From Actinomadura fibrosa (GTDB lineage Bacteria > Actinomycetota > Actinomycetes > Streptosporangiales > Streptosporangiaceae), in the NCBI RefSeq assembly GCF_900659615.1, contig NZ_CAACUY010000024.1, forward strand, positions 1 to 64,000: a stretch of 64,000 nucleotides of DNA, read 5' to 3'. The position numbers were made by a program, and so were the translations under genes. Within the stretch, counting starts at the first letter, position 1. Each line of letters begins with the position of its first letter. Below are positions 26,363 through 34,377 of this stretch, piece by piece. The notes under the pieces are model-generated. The model was not told where the DNA came from. It searched no databases and worked only from the letters and a program-made list of their open reading frames with translations.

Positions 26363-26482
26363 ATGCGCCAGGTCTTCGGAATCTCACAGCGCCCTAACCG
26401 GACGAGAGTTTTCGAGGACCACACCGCCCATGGCCGCACCCGCCACCGCCACCCTCAACCTCGGGATCCTCGCGCACGTTGA
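26363..26482 (+). CDS. Possible upstream reading frame overlapping the ribosomal-protection gene
   Basis: A 39-codon frame begins at ATG 26363, behind a strong AGCGGAGGCG site. It ends at a TGA 53 bp inside the downstream GTPase gene, in another frame. The peptide (MRQVFGISQRPNRTRVFEDH and on) has no recognisable domain. The GTPase gene has only a weak CGAGGA site 11 bases off. Ribosomes translating this frame could therefore affect GTPase expression, as leader peptides do for tetM. It may equally be fortuitous. Confidence 0.3.
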   Translation: MRQVFGISQRPNRTRVFEDHTAHGRTRHRHPQPRDPRAR

Positions 26483-28301
26483 CGCGGGCAAGACGAGCCT
26501 GACCGAACGGCTCCTCTACGACACCGGGGCCATCGACCGGCTCGGCAGCGTCGACGCCGGCGACACCCGCACCGACCGCGGCGAGCTGGAACGCGCGCGC
26601 GGCATCACGATCCGCTCCGCCGTCGCGACGTTCCGCCTCGGCGCGCTGCGCGTCAACCTGATCGACACGCCGGGCCACGCCGACTTCGTCGCCGAGGTCG
26701 AGCGCGCCCTCGGCGTTCTGGACGGCGCCGTCCTCGTCCTGTCGGCCGTCGAAGGCGTCCAGGCCCGGACCCGCGTGCTGATGCGGACGCTCCGCGAGCT
26801 GGAGCTGCCCACCCTCCTGTTCGTCAACAAGATCGACCGCGCGGGCGCGCAGATCGACGGGACGCTCGACGCGGTCCGGCGGCGCCTGTCCTCGCGGATC
26901 GTCCCGCTGAACGACGTCCGCGACCTGGGTAGCGCGGGGGCCCGGACCGCGCCCCGGGCCCCCGGACCGGCCGACGCCGAACTGCTCGCCGACGCCGACG
27001 ACGGCCTGCTCGCCTCACTCGTCGACGGACGCGACCCGGCGCCCTCCGCCGTCCGCGCGGCACTGCGCGCGCAGACCGCCGCCGGGCTCGTCCACCCCCT
27101 CTACTTCGGGTCCGCGCTGACCGGACAGGGCGTCGCCGACCTGCTCGACGGCATCGCGGACCTGCTCCCCGCCGCGCCCGCGACCTCCGGCGACCCCTGC
27201 GGCACGGTCTTCGCGGTCGAACGCACCGCGTCCGGTGAGAAGGTCGCCTACCTGCGGCTCTTCGCCGGTGAGCTGCGCAACCGGCAGCGCGTCACCCTCG
27301 TCGGACGGGACGGCCCCCACGACGGCCGGATCACCGGGCTCGACATCGCCGGAGCCGAACTCGACCCCGCGACGGCAGGCGCGCACCTCACCGCCGGGAA
27401 CATCGCCCGCGTCCACGGCCTCACCGGCGCGCGCGTCGGCGACCGGATCGGGACCCCGCAGCGCGCCGTCCCCGCGTTCGCGCCACCGAGCCTGGAGACG
27501 ATCGCGCGGGCACGGCGCCCCCGCGACTCGGCGCGGCTGCGCGCCGCCCTGCTCGCCTTCGCCGACGAGGACCCGCTGATCCGCGCCCGTCCCGCATCCG
27601 GCGGCGCCACGTCCCTCCTGCTCTACGGAGAGGTGCAGAAGGAGATCATCGGCGCCCGGCTGCTCGCCGAACACGGGGTCGAGGCCGCCTTCGAGAAGAG
27701 CACCACCGTCTACCTGGAACGGCCCGTGGGCGTGGGCGAGGCGGAGGAGGACATGAACTGGCGCCACCGCAGACCCGACTTCTGGGCCACCATCGGCCTC
27801 CGCGTCGAACCCGGTCCACCCGGCTCCGGCATCACCTACCACCGCGAAACCGAGCTCGGCGCCCTCCCGCACGCCTTCGACCGGGCGATAGAGGAGACCG
27901 TCCACCGCACCCTGGAGCGAGGACTCCACGGCTGGCCCGTGACCGACTGCCGAGTCACCCTCACCCGCTCGGGCTTCGCCGGACCGGTCAGCACGGCGAG
28001 CGACTTCCGCGGCCTCACCCCGATCGTCCTCATGCGGGCCTTGGCCACCGCCAAGACTCGGGTCGAAGAACCCCGCCACAGGTTCGAGGCGGAGATCCCC
28101 GCCGACACGCTCGCCCCCGTCCTCGGACGCCTCGCCGCGCTCGGAGCGAGCCAACTTGAGCCAGTTCCGGAAGGCGACACGTGGACACTGCGCGGCGTGA
28201 TCCCCGCCAGCCGCACCCAAGAAGCCGAACAAGCGCTACCAGGCCTGACCCGCGGCGAGGGGGTGTTCATCGCGGTGTCCCCGGCGTCAGTCGACGGTTA
28301 G
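26430..28301 (+). CDS. TetM/OtrA-type ribosomal protection GTPase
   Basis: A 623-residue translational GTPase related to EF-G. The G domain has AHVDAGKTSLTERLLY (G1), RGITIRSAVATF (G2), IDTPGHADFVAEV (G3), FVNKIDRAG (G4) and YFGSAL (G5 region). Domains II-V follow: FRGLTPIVLMRAL, and the GEVQKEIIGARLLAEHGVEA stretch typical of tetracycline ribosomal protection proteins. EF-G itself is about 700 residues and lacks this pattern. It probably removes tetracycline-like drugs from the ribosome; actinomycete homologs may be self-protection or housekeeping genes. It overlaps the convergent oxidoreductase gene by 15 bp. Confidence 0.85.
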   Translation: MAAPATATLNLGILAHVDAGKTSLTERLLYDTGAIDRLGSVDAGDTRTDRGELERARGITIRSAVATFRLGALRVNLIDTPGHADFVAEVERALGVLDGAVLVLSAVEGVQARTRVLMRTLRELELPTLLFVNKIDRAGAQIDGTLDAVRRRLSSRIVPLNDVRDLGSAGARTAPRAPGPADAELLADADDGLLASLVDGRDPAPSAVRAALRAQTAAGLVHPLYFGSALTGQGVADLLDGIADLLPAAPATSGDPCGTVFAVERTASGEKVAYLRLFAGELRNRQRVTLVGRDGPHDGRITGLDIAGAELDPATAGAHLTAGNIARVHGLTGARVGDRIGTPQRAVPAFAPPSLETIARARRPRDSARLRAALLAFADEDPLIRARPASGGATSLLLYGEVQKEIIGARLLAEHGVEAAFEKSTTVYLERPVGVGEAEEDMNWRHRRPDFWATIGLRVEPGPPGSGITYHRETELGALPHAFDRAIEETVHRTLERGLHGWPVTDCRVTLTRSGFAGPVSTASDFRGLTPIVLMRALATAKTRVEEPRHRFEAEIPADTLAPVLGRLAALGASQLEPVPEGDTWTLRGVIPASRTQEAEQALPGLTRGEGVFIAVSPASVDG

Positions 28302-29225
28302 GACGATCTTGCCGGAGACCCGTCCGGTCTCGCCGCGCTCGTGCGCCTTGGCGGCCTCCTCCAGCGGGACGACGGTGTCGATCTCGGCGCGGAGGCGGCC
28401 CGCGTCCGCGAGCGCGGCGAGTTCCGTCATCGCGGCGAAGTCGGGCTCGACGAGCAGCGTCTCCGCGCGCACCCCCGCCGCCGCGGCGTCCACCCCGTCG
28501 AGCCCGCCCGGCCGGATCGAGACGAGGGTCCCGCCGCGCTTCAGCGTCCGCAGCGAGCGCGCGCCGTAGTCGCCGGCCATCGTCTCAAGGACGACGTCCA
28601 CGTCCCGGACGGTCTCGGCGAAGTCGACCTCCCGGTAGTCGACGGGCTCGTCCACCCCGATGCCGCGCAGGAACTCGTGCTTGGGAGCGCTCGCCGTCCC
28701 GATCACGTACGCGCCCCGGGCCTTCGCGATCTGCACGGCGAGGTGGCCGACGCCGCCCGCCGCCGCGTGGACGAGGACCCGCTGCCCCGCGCGCACGTCC
28801 GCCGTGTCCACCAGCGCCTGCCAGGCCGTCAGCCCGACCAGCGGCAGCGCGCCCGCCTGGACGTGGTCGATCGAGGCCGGCTTCCTCACGAACGTCCGGG
28901 ACGGCGCCACCACGTACTCGGCGTGCGACCCGCCGCCGAACGGGTACCGCAGCATCCCGAAGACCTCGTCGCCGGGCTTGTGCAGCGTCACCCCGAACCC
29001 GACCGCCTCCACGACCCCCGACACGTCCCATCCGAGGACGAACGGCGGGTCGCCGAGGAAGCCGTGGCCCGCCCGCTGCTTCCAATCGGTCGGGTTCAGC
29101 CCGGCCGCGCGCACCCGGACGAGCACCTCGGTCGGGCCCGGCTCCGGCTTGTCCGTCTCGATCACCTTGAGCACATCGGGGCCACCGACGACGTCCTGGC
29201 TGACCGCGCGCATACGTTCCGGCAT
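28287..29225 (-). CDS. NADP-dependent quinone oxidoreductase-like zinc-free alcohol dehydrogenase
   Basis: A 312-residue MDR-superfamily oxidoreductase. It has the N-terminal GroES-like domain (RVRAAGLNPTDWKQRAGHG, FVLGWDVSGVVEAVG) and the nucleotide-binding loop AAAGGVGHLAVQIAKARGA near residues 145-162. The zinc-ligand residues of true alcohol dehydrogenases are absent, matching quinone oxidoreductase (QOR) enzymes that reduce quinones or enones with NADPH. A GGAGAAGGAGAGAGC site precedes the start. Nothing nearby indicates a pathway. Confidence 0.85.
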   Translation of the reverse strand: MPERMRAVSQDVVGGPDVLKVIETDKPEPGPTEVLVRVRAAGLNPTDWKQRAGHGFLGDPPFVLGWDVSGVVEAVGFGVTLHKPGDEVFGMLRYPFGGGSHAEYVVAPSRTFVRKPASIDHVQAGALPLVGLTAWQALVDTADVRAGQRVLVHAAAGGVGHLAVQIAKARGAYVIGTASAPKHEFLRGIGVDEPVDYREVDFAETVRDVDVVLETMAGDYGARSLRTLKRGGTLVSIRPGGLDGVDAAAAGVRAETLLVEPDFAAMTELAALADAGRLRAEIDTVVPLEEAAKAHERGETGRVSGKIVLTVD

Positions 29226-29333
29226 CGCTCTCTCCTTCTCCTCATTGCGTGCGGACTCAGCCTGCCGCGCGGTCGAGGCCCCCGATAAGTGGCGAGATTG
29301 CCAATATGCGCAAAGATTCGGCCAGTGCCGGGA

Positions 29334-29918
29334 TCAGTCCATCTCGGACAGGCGCGCCGGGTCGAACGCGATCGGGAACGGCCTGGCCAGCGTCACCGTC
29401 TCCCCGGCGCGAGCCTTCCCCACCACCCGGTAGCCGCCGTCCTCCAGCTCCAGCAAGGTGACGGTGGGACGAGGCTCCAGATCGACGAGCCAGTAGTGCG
29501 GGATCCCCGTGGCCGCGTACTCGTCCACCTTGCGGACCCGGTCGATCTGCTCGTTCACCGTCCTCGGCGTCACGACCTCCGCCACGAGGATCAGGTCGGG
29601 CCCGTAGTAGGTGCGGGTGCGCCGCTCCAGGGCCGCGCGGGCGACGTCCCGTCCGACGGCGAAGACGTCCGGTTTGCGGACGCCCGCCGGAGTGGTCACG
29701 TCCTGTGGAGCGCCCGCCACGTGCACGTCGGCGTCGGCCTGGCGCGCCGCGTCCTTGAGGACGGTCTTCAGCTGCTCGGCGGCGTGATCGTGCCACATGT
29801 CGCCCGGCAGCTCGTGCAGCCAGCCGTCGGCGAGCTCGTACCGCCGTCCCTCCTCGGGCAGCGCGTCCAGGTCGTACAGCGTGTACGGGCCGTGCGCGCG
29901 GCCGAGCGTCCCGCCCAT
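29334..29918 (-). CDS. Uma2 family (PD-(D/E)XK) putative endonuclease
   Basis: A 194-residue Uma2/DUF820 protein. It shows YTLYDLDALPEEGRRYELADG, then RKPDVFAVG, the core LILVAEVVTPRTV with the catalytic-type Glu, RKVDEYAATGIPHYWLVD and a C-terminal beta segment. Family members have a restriction-endonuclease fold and expanded copy numbers in actinomycetes and cyanobacteria, with no settled function. I prefer ATG 29918, behind GAGGGGGG, over 29945. It is divergent from the DUF1707 gene. Confidence 0.8.
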   Translation of the reverse strand: MGGTLGRAHGPYTLYDLDALPEEGRRYELADGWLHELPGDMWHDHAAEQLKTVLKDAARQADADVHVAGAPQDVTTPAGVRKPDVFAVGRDVARAALERRTRTYYGPDLILVAEVVTPRTVNEQIDRVRKVDEYAATGIPHYWLVDLEPRPTVTLLELEDGGYRVVGKARAGETVTLARPFPIAFDPARLSEMD

Positions 29919-30141
29919 GGACCGTCCCCCCTCGCGTCGGCGCACCGGCCGTCGATCCGAATCTAGTGGACGGGTGCCTGGCGCGGCCGGAGGCGAAGAT
30001 CGCGCGTCGGGACGGCCGGATCCGGGCGAACGTCTCGAAAACCGAGCGAAGGCAGGTTAAGATACATCGCGTCCGGCCCTGACCCTCCACCCGCCGGAGT
30101 GATCGGGCTGCGGAGGCCGACCGCCTCGAAGGAGAGATGTG

Positions 30142-30723
30142 ATGAGCGTCGAGCAGCGTCCCCGGACGGCCGACCCCGCCCTGCGCGCCTCGGACCGCGA
30201 CCGCGACGAGACGCTCGTCCTGCTGCACACCGCCTACGCCGAAGGACGGCTGACCGAGGCGGAGCTGGACGAGCGCATCGACCTGGTCCTCGCGTCCCGC
30301 ACCCACCAGGAGCTTTCCCGCGTCTCCGCCGACCTGCCGCCCGCCGGCCCCGCCGCGGAAGCGCCCGCGGGCGCCCGTCCCGGCACGACCGCGGGACGCT
30401 ACCAGATCGCCTACAAGAGCGGCGTCCGGCGCAGCGGCCGCTGGCGGCTCCCCGAGCGGTTCTGGTCCCTGATCTACAAGGGCCACTCCCTGCTCGACCT
30501 GCGCGCCGCCGAGTTGGAAGGCCCGGTGACGCACCTGCGCGTCCTCGCCTACAAGTCCACGGTCGAGATCATCGTGCCGCCCGGTGTCCGCGTGGAGACG
30601 GACGGTGCGGGACTCTCCACCGAGGTCCACGGCGCCCCCGCCGCGGGCGCCCCGGTCGTCCACATCCGGGGTTACGCCTATAAGGGGGAGATCGAGGTGA
30701 AAGATCGGCTTCGCCGGGCCTGA
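30142..30723 (+). CDS. DUF1707 (SHOCT-like) protein with YvqF-like C-terminal region
   Basis: A 193-residue protein. The N-terminal DUF1707 domain (about 12-62) reads LRASDRDRDETLVLLHTAYA, EGRLTEAELDERIDLVLASRTHQEL. The C-terminal part (YKSTVEIIVPPGVRVETDGAG then GAPVVHIRGYAYKGEIEV) resembles the repeated-beta LiaF/YvqF C-terminal domain. Between them lies an unusual basic segment (YQIAYKSGVRRSGRWRLPER) and no membrane helix, so the protein is likely cytoplasmic or peripheral. ATG 30142 follows GGAGAG. A role in envelope-stress signalling is inferred only from family. Confidence 0.75.
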   Translation: MSVEQRPRTADPALRASDRDRDETLVLLHTAYAEGRLTEAELDERIDLVLASRTHQELSRVSADLPPAGPAAEAPAGARPGTTAGRYQIAYKSGVRRSGRWRLPERFWSLIYKGHSLLDLRAAELEGPVTHLRVLAYKSTVEIIVPPGVRVETDGAGLSTEVHGAPAAGAPVVHIRGYAYKGEIEVKDRLRRA

Positions 30724-30862
30724 GGTGATAGAACGCTCCGGAGGCCGGATCGGCCGCCGTTCCCACCGTTGTCCGCACACGGAGTGATGTGGCGCGGTTT
30801 GATGGTGAGCGGTCGCGGAACACGATGGCCCGGCGCGGGCCATGTCCGGAGAAGGAGCGCGT

Positions 30863-33733
30863 GTGACGGCGAGGACCCCTGAGCAGGACGAGGCACGCCT
30901 CCCGGCCGAATCCGAGCCCGCCGACTCCCGCCAGATCCGGCGGCGCCTGACCTTCGGCGTCGCCGGCGACCTCGCCGACCTCCCCGCCACCCTGTCCCCA
31001 TGGCAGCGCGCCTACGAGGCATGGCGCTCCGCCGACCTCCGCTGGCGCCACGGCGCCCCGCCCCGGGAACGCGCCAACCCCGCCCCCGCGGACCACCCCC
31101 GCCCCCGCAACACCGCCCGCGCAACCCCAGACCCAGCCCCCAGCCCGGACCGCCCCGCGAAACAACGCCGCAAGAAGCCCCGCGCCACGAAGACACCCAC
31201 CAACACCACCCCCTCCGCACCACCCGCGGCCAACACGACCCCGGTAGCTGGAGCCCCCGCACCTGGCAACTCGTCCTCCACTAAGCCCACGCCCGCCAAG
31301 GACGCCGCGACAAAACCGCCTACCGCCAAGCCCGCGCCCGCCGAGACCGCCGCCGCGGGACCGTCCGCAGCGAAGTCTGCGCGTGTGGAGTCGTCGACGG
31401 CCAAGCCGTCCGCTGGAGCTCGCGGGCGTGGCAGGTCGTCCACCGCCAAGCCCGCGCCGGTCGAGGACACCGCCGCAAAACCGTCCGGAGCGGCGCCTGC
31501 ACAGGTGGAGCCGACCCGGAGGCCGAAGGTGGGGGGTGTGGAGGTGGTCACGGGGGTCGGGGGGACTCCTGTGGCCGGGGCCGCGCTCAAAGCCGCCGCT
31601 CCCGAGCGGGACAGCGGTGAGAAGGGCGGGCAGAACCGCAGGTTGCAGGCCGGTATCGCCGGGGCGGCGGTGCTCGTGCTCGTTGCCGTCGGGGTGGTGT
31701 TCGCGCTCGGGGGCGAGGAGGCGGAGAAGCCTCGGGTCGCGGGGGCGGTGGCGGCCGATCGGCTGTTCGCCGCGGACCCCGCCGCGAAGACGGACGGGCT
31801 CGTCCAGGATCTGGCGGCCGTGGTCTCGGACGGCACGGCGACCGTCGCGACCGGGACCGAGGGGACGGGTGCCGAGGGGGCGGAGCGGACGGCGTTCCTC
31901 GTGTCCGCGGCCGGGAAGGGCTGGCGGACGGCGCGGGTGCGCGCGGACGACGGTGCCGAGCCGCCCCTCGGGGACCGGCCGCGGCTGCTCGCCGCCGGGG
32001 CCGGGACGTGGGTGGCGCTCGGTGCCGCCGCCGACGGTGCCGTGGTCGTGTGGACGAGCGGCGACGGCGGCACGTGGACGCGGCGGCCTGCTCCGGCGTT
32101 CGGGAAGACCGACAAGGTGAACGCGCTGGCGCGTACCGGGCAGGGTTTCGTGGCGGTTGGCGCGACCGGTGATGGGGCCGTGGTGTGGAGTTCCGCGGAC
32201 GGCCGCGTGTGGCAGCGCGTCTCGGGGCTGCGGGCGCCGGGGGTCACCGGGTTCGACCGGGTCGCGGCGTCCGGGGGTGTGCTCGTGGCGCACGGGACGT
32301 CCGCGCGGAAGGTCACCAAGCGGAAGGGCAAGAGGAAGGTGACGCGCACGGTCCGCGGCGACGGCTTCTGGCGGTCGGCGGACGGTGGGCGGACGTGGTC
32401 GGCGGTGATCGTGCCGCAGCAGCGGGGTTCCTTCGGCGCGACGAAGGGGCTCGCGGTCGGGCCGGGCGGGTTCGCGACGGTGCGTGAGGGGCACCGGACG
32501 ACGGGCCGGAAGAAGCATCGGAAGACGACGCGGTTCGGGGTGCTGTTCACGTCGGCGGACGGGCTCGCCTGGCGTGCCGCCGGGACGTTCGGCGGCGCGG
32601 ACTACCTGTCGGTCGAGCGGTTCGGCGGCGCGGCCGCGGGGCTGGCCGTGCTGGTCCGGGGGGCGAAGGGCCGTTCCGTGCTGCTTGGTGACGGCCGGAC
32701 GTGGCGGCCTGCCGGTGTCGGGAGCCTGGACGGCGTCGAGGTGAGCGGGCTGACGGTCGCCGGTGGCGCGGTCACGCTGGCCGGGCATCGGGACGGTGAC
32801 GCCTTCCTGTCCGGCGTGGACCTGAAGGGTGTCCCCGGCGCCGTGCACGCGGAGCGGACGGTGCGGTCCGTCGCCGCGGGGCAGGGGCGGGCCGTGGCGG
32901 TCGGCAGCACGAACGGCGGCGCGGCCGTGTGGACCGCGGCCGGTGGACGGGCGTGGACGCGGGCCGGGTTCCCCGCGTCCGGCGGCTGGCTGTCCGATGT
33001 CGTGTACGGGGTGCAGGGGTGGCTGGCGGTCGGGCGCACGTCGGGCGCGTCGCCGGGGCCGCTCGCGCTGGCGTCGCAGGACGGGACGGCGTGGCGGAGG
33101 GCGCCGTTCCCGGGCGGTCCCGCGCCGGTCGCGGTGGCGGCGGGGCCCGCGGGCTACGTCGCCGTCGGGACGGGGGCCGCGTGGCGCTCGTCCGATCTCA
33201 AGGGGTGGCGGCGCGCGGACGTCGAGGGCGCCCCGGCGGACGTGGCGGCGACGGCGAAGGGCTACGTCGCGGTCGGCGGGCGCGACAAGGCGCCGGCGGT
33301 GTGGACGTCGCCGGACGGTGTGAAGTGGTCGCCGGTGAAGCTGCCCGCGGGTCTCGCGGAAGGGCCGCTGTCGGAGGTCGCGGCGCGGGGGGACGTGCTC
33401 GTCGCCGTCGGCGCGGGCGCCGCTCCGCTGGTGTCGGCCGACGGCGGTGCGACGTGGGCGCCGCGTCCGCTCGCCGGGGCCGCGTCCCTGACGGCGGTGG
33501 CCGCGACGCCGAGGGGGTTCGCCGTCGCGGCGGCCACCGGTGCGCGGGACGCGGCGGTGTGGGCGTCCGGGGACGGCGCCGCGTGGCGCCGCGTGCCGGT
33601 CTCGGGGCTGGACGGGCCCGGCGACCAGCGCCTCACCGCGATGACGGCACTGGGCGGCGAGGTGCTGGCCGTCGGTACGAGCGCGGACCACCGGGGCGAG
33701 TCGGCGCTGCTGTGGCGCGCGGCCGCTCCGTGA
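30863..33733 (+). CDS. Membrane-anchored Asp-box (BNR) propeller protein
   Basis: A 956-residue protein of three parts. The cytoplasmic N-terminus has a short conserved block (IRRRLTFGVAGDLADLPATL then PWQRAYEAWRSADLRWRHG, about 20-60) and a Pro/Ala/Lys-rich disordered region. One membrane helix lies at about 263-283. The exterior part carries at least ten Asp-box-like repeats of the form VWTSGDGGTWTRR, FWRSADGGRTWS and VWTSPDGVKWSPV, which should form one or two beta-propellers. Catalytic sialidase residues are not recognisable, so a binding or sensing role is more likely. GTG 30863 follows AAGGAG; an ATG 21 bases upstream is an alternative. Confidence 0.7.
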   Translation: MTARTPEQDEARLPAESEPADSRQIRRRLTFGVAGDLADLPATLSPWQRAYEAWRSADLRWRHGAPPRERANPAPADHPRPRNTARATPDPAPSPDRPAKQRRKKPRATKTPTNTTPSAPPAANTTPVAGAPAPGNSSSTKPTPAKDAATKPPTAKPAPAETAAAGPSAAKSARVESSTAKPSAGARGRGRSSTAKPAPVEDTAAKPSGAAPAQVEPTRRPKVGGVEVVTGVGGTPVAGAALKAAAPERDSGEKGGQNRRLQAGIAGAAVLVLVAVGVVFALGGEEAEKPRVAGAVAADRLFAADPAAKTDGLVQDLAAVVSDGTATVATGTEGTGAEGAERTAFLVSAAGKGWRTARVRADDGAEPPLGDRPRLLAAGAGTWVALGAAADGAVVVWTSGDGGTWTRRPAPAFGKTDKVNALARTGQGFVAVGATGDGAVVWSSADGRVWQRVSGLRAPGVTGFDRVAASGGVLVAHGTSARKVTKRKGKRKVTRTVRGDGFWRSADGGRTWSAVIVPQQRGSFGATKGLAVGPGGFATVREGHRTTGRKKHRKTTRFGVLFTSADGLAWRAAGTFGGADYLSVERFGGAAAGLAVLVRGAKGRSVLLGDGRTWRPAGVGSLDGVEVSGLTVAGGAVTLAGHRDGDAFLSGVDLKGVPGAVHAERTVRSVAAGQGRAVAVGSTNGGAAVWTAAGGRAWTRAGFPASGGWLSDVVYGVQGWLAVGRTSGASPGPLALASQDGTAWRRAPFPGGPAPVAVAAGPAGYVAVGTGAAWRSSDLKGWRRADVEGAPADVAATAKGYVAVGGRDKAPAVWTSPDGVKWSPVKLPAGLAEGPLSEVAARGDVLVAVGAGAAPLVSADGGATWAPRPLAGAASLTAVAATPRGFAVAAATGARDAAVWASGDGAAWRRVPVSGLDGPGDQRLTAMTALGGEVLAVGTSADHRGESALLWRAAAP

Positions 33734-33760
33734 CCGCTCAGGCGAGGGCGGGGTCTCCGG

Positions 33761-33841
33761 TCAGCCGTTGCAGCCGCAGGAGCATCCCTTGGCGCAGGAG
33801 CATCCGCTGCCGTGTCCGCAACTGCATCCTTTTTTCGTCAT
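33761..33841 (-). CDS. 26-residue cysteine-rich metallothionein-like peptide
   Basis: A small complete frame of ATG plus 25 codons with seven Cys and one His. After MTKKG the spacing is CxC, five residues, CxC, three residues, then CxCxC, all separated by Gly/Ser (CSCGHGSGCSC, GCSCGC). Such clustered CxC pairs are typical of metal-thiolate peptides, and chance production in this GC-rich DNA is unlikely, though the codons (AAA AAA, AGT, GGA) are atypical here. The ribosome site is poor. It lies between the propeller gene and a hairpin that ends the upstream small membrane gene. Metal binding is inferred from composition only. Confidence 0.55.
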   Translation of the reverse strand: MTKKGCSCGHGSGCSCAKGCSCGCNG

Positions 33842-33927
33842 GAGCGGAAAGTAGCCTCGGCCGCACTCTGTGGTCTATGGCCGCGGCGGGACGAGGACCT
33901 GTCGCCGGGGGCGGGATGAGATGGCAG

Positions 33928-33961
33928 CGGGCCGTTCCGCGGCGGGGGAGGGAACGGCCCG
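33928..33961 (-). terminator. Hairpin after the small membrane protein gene
   Basis: GGGCCGTTCC (33929-33938) pairs with GGAACGGCCC (33951-33960), extended by one C-G pair. It lies 34 bases after the stop of the leftward small membrane gene and upstream of the Cys-rich peptide, so it probably terminates the former. Confidence 0.6.
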
Positions 33962-33994
33962 TGCCTGGGTTTCGGTCAGGGTCGAAGCAGGGGG

Positions 33995-34180
33995 TCAGGT
34001 GTGGATGTGCAGGTCCACGCCGAGGAGGACGAGGAACCAGAGGAAGATGGCCAGCAGCGCGCTGGCGACCTGCCGTACGAGGGTCGCGTTGATGTAGCCG
34101 CGGTCCCACGCGATGAACACGCCGATGATGATGTAGATCAGGCCGACCAGGCTGATGCCCGGCCGATATCGGTACGCCAT
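33995..34180 (-). CDS. Small two-helix membrane protein
   Basis: A 61-residue protein: RYRPGISLVGLIYIIIGVFI (first helix), WDRGYINATLVRQ as a loop, then ALLAIFLWFLVLLGVDLHIH (second helix). The ATG at 34180 has a strong GGGAGGAG site, which settles the start. Similar small membrane proteins are common and uncharacterised in actinobacteria. A terminator hairpin follows at 33928-33961. Confidence 0.75.
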   Translation of the reverse strand: MAYRYRPGISLVGLIYIIIGVFIAWDRGYINATLVRQVASALLAIFLWFLVLLGVDLHIHT

Positions 34181-34377
34181 TGGGGCGTCTCCTCCCGGTT
34201 CGTGGTGTGACGATCGACCGTTGCCCCGGGCACGCGCGGCAAAACACCGGAGGTATTCGGGGCCGCTCCATGACGATCTTTTCGGCGCTTCCCAAATACG
34301 GTGCCGTGTCTGGGTCCGGTGGTCGTTCGCGGGGACGCCACAGGCGTCACACGTGCCCCGCGTCCTGCGGGAACGGG

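Noticed and set aside
26430-28301. Calling the translational GTPase elongation factor G
   Set aside because: It is about 80 residues too short and carries the ribosomal-protection pattern; it is not linked to ribosomal genes.
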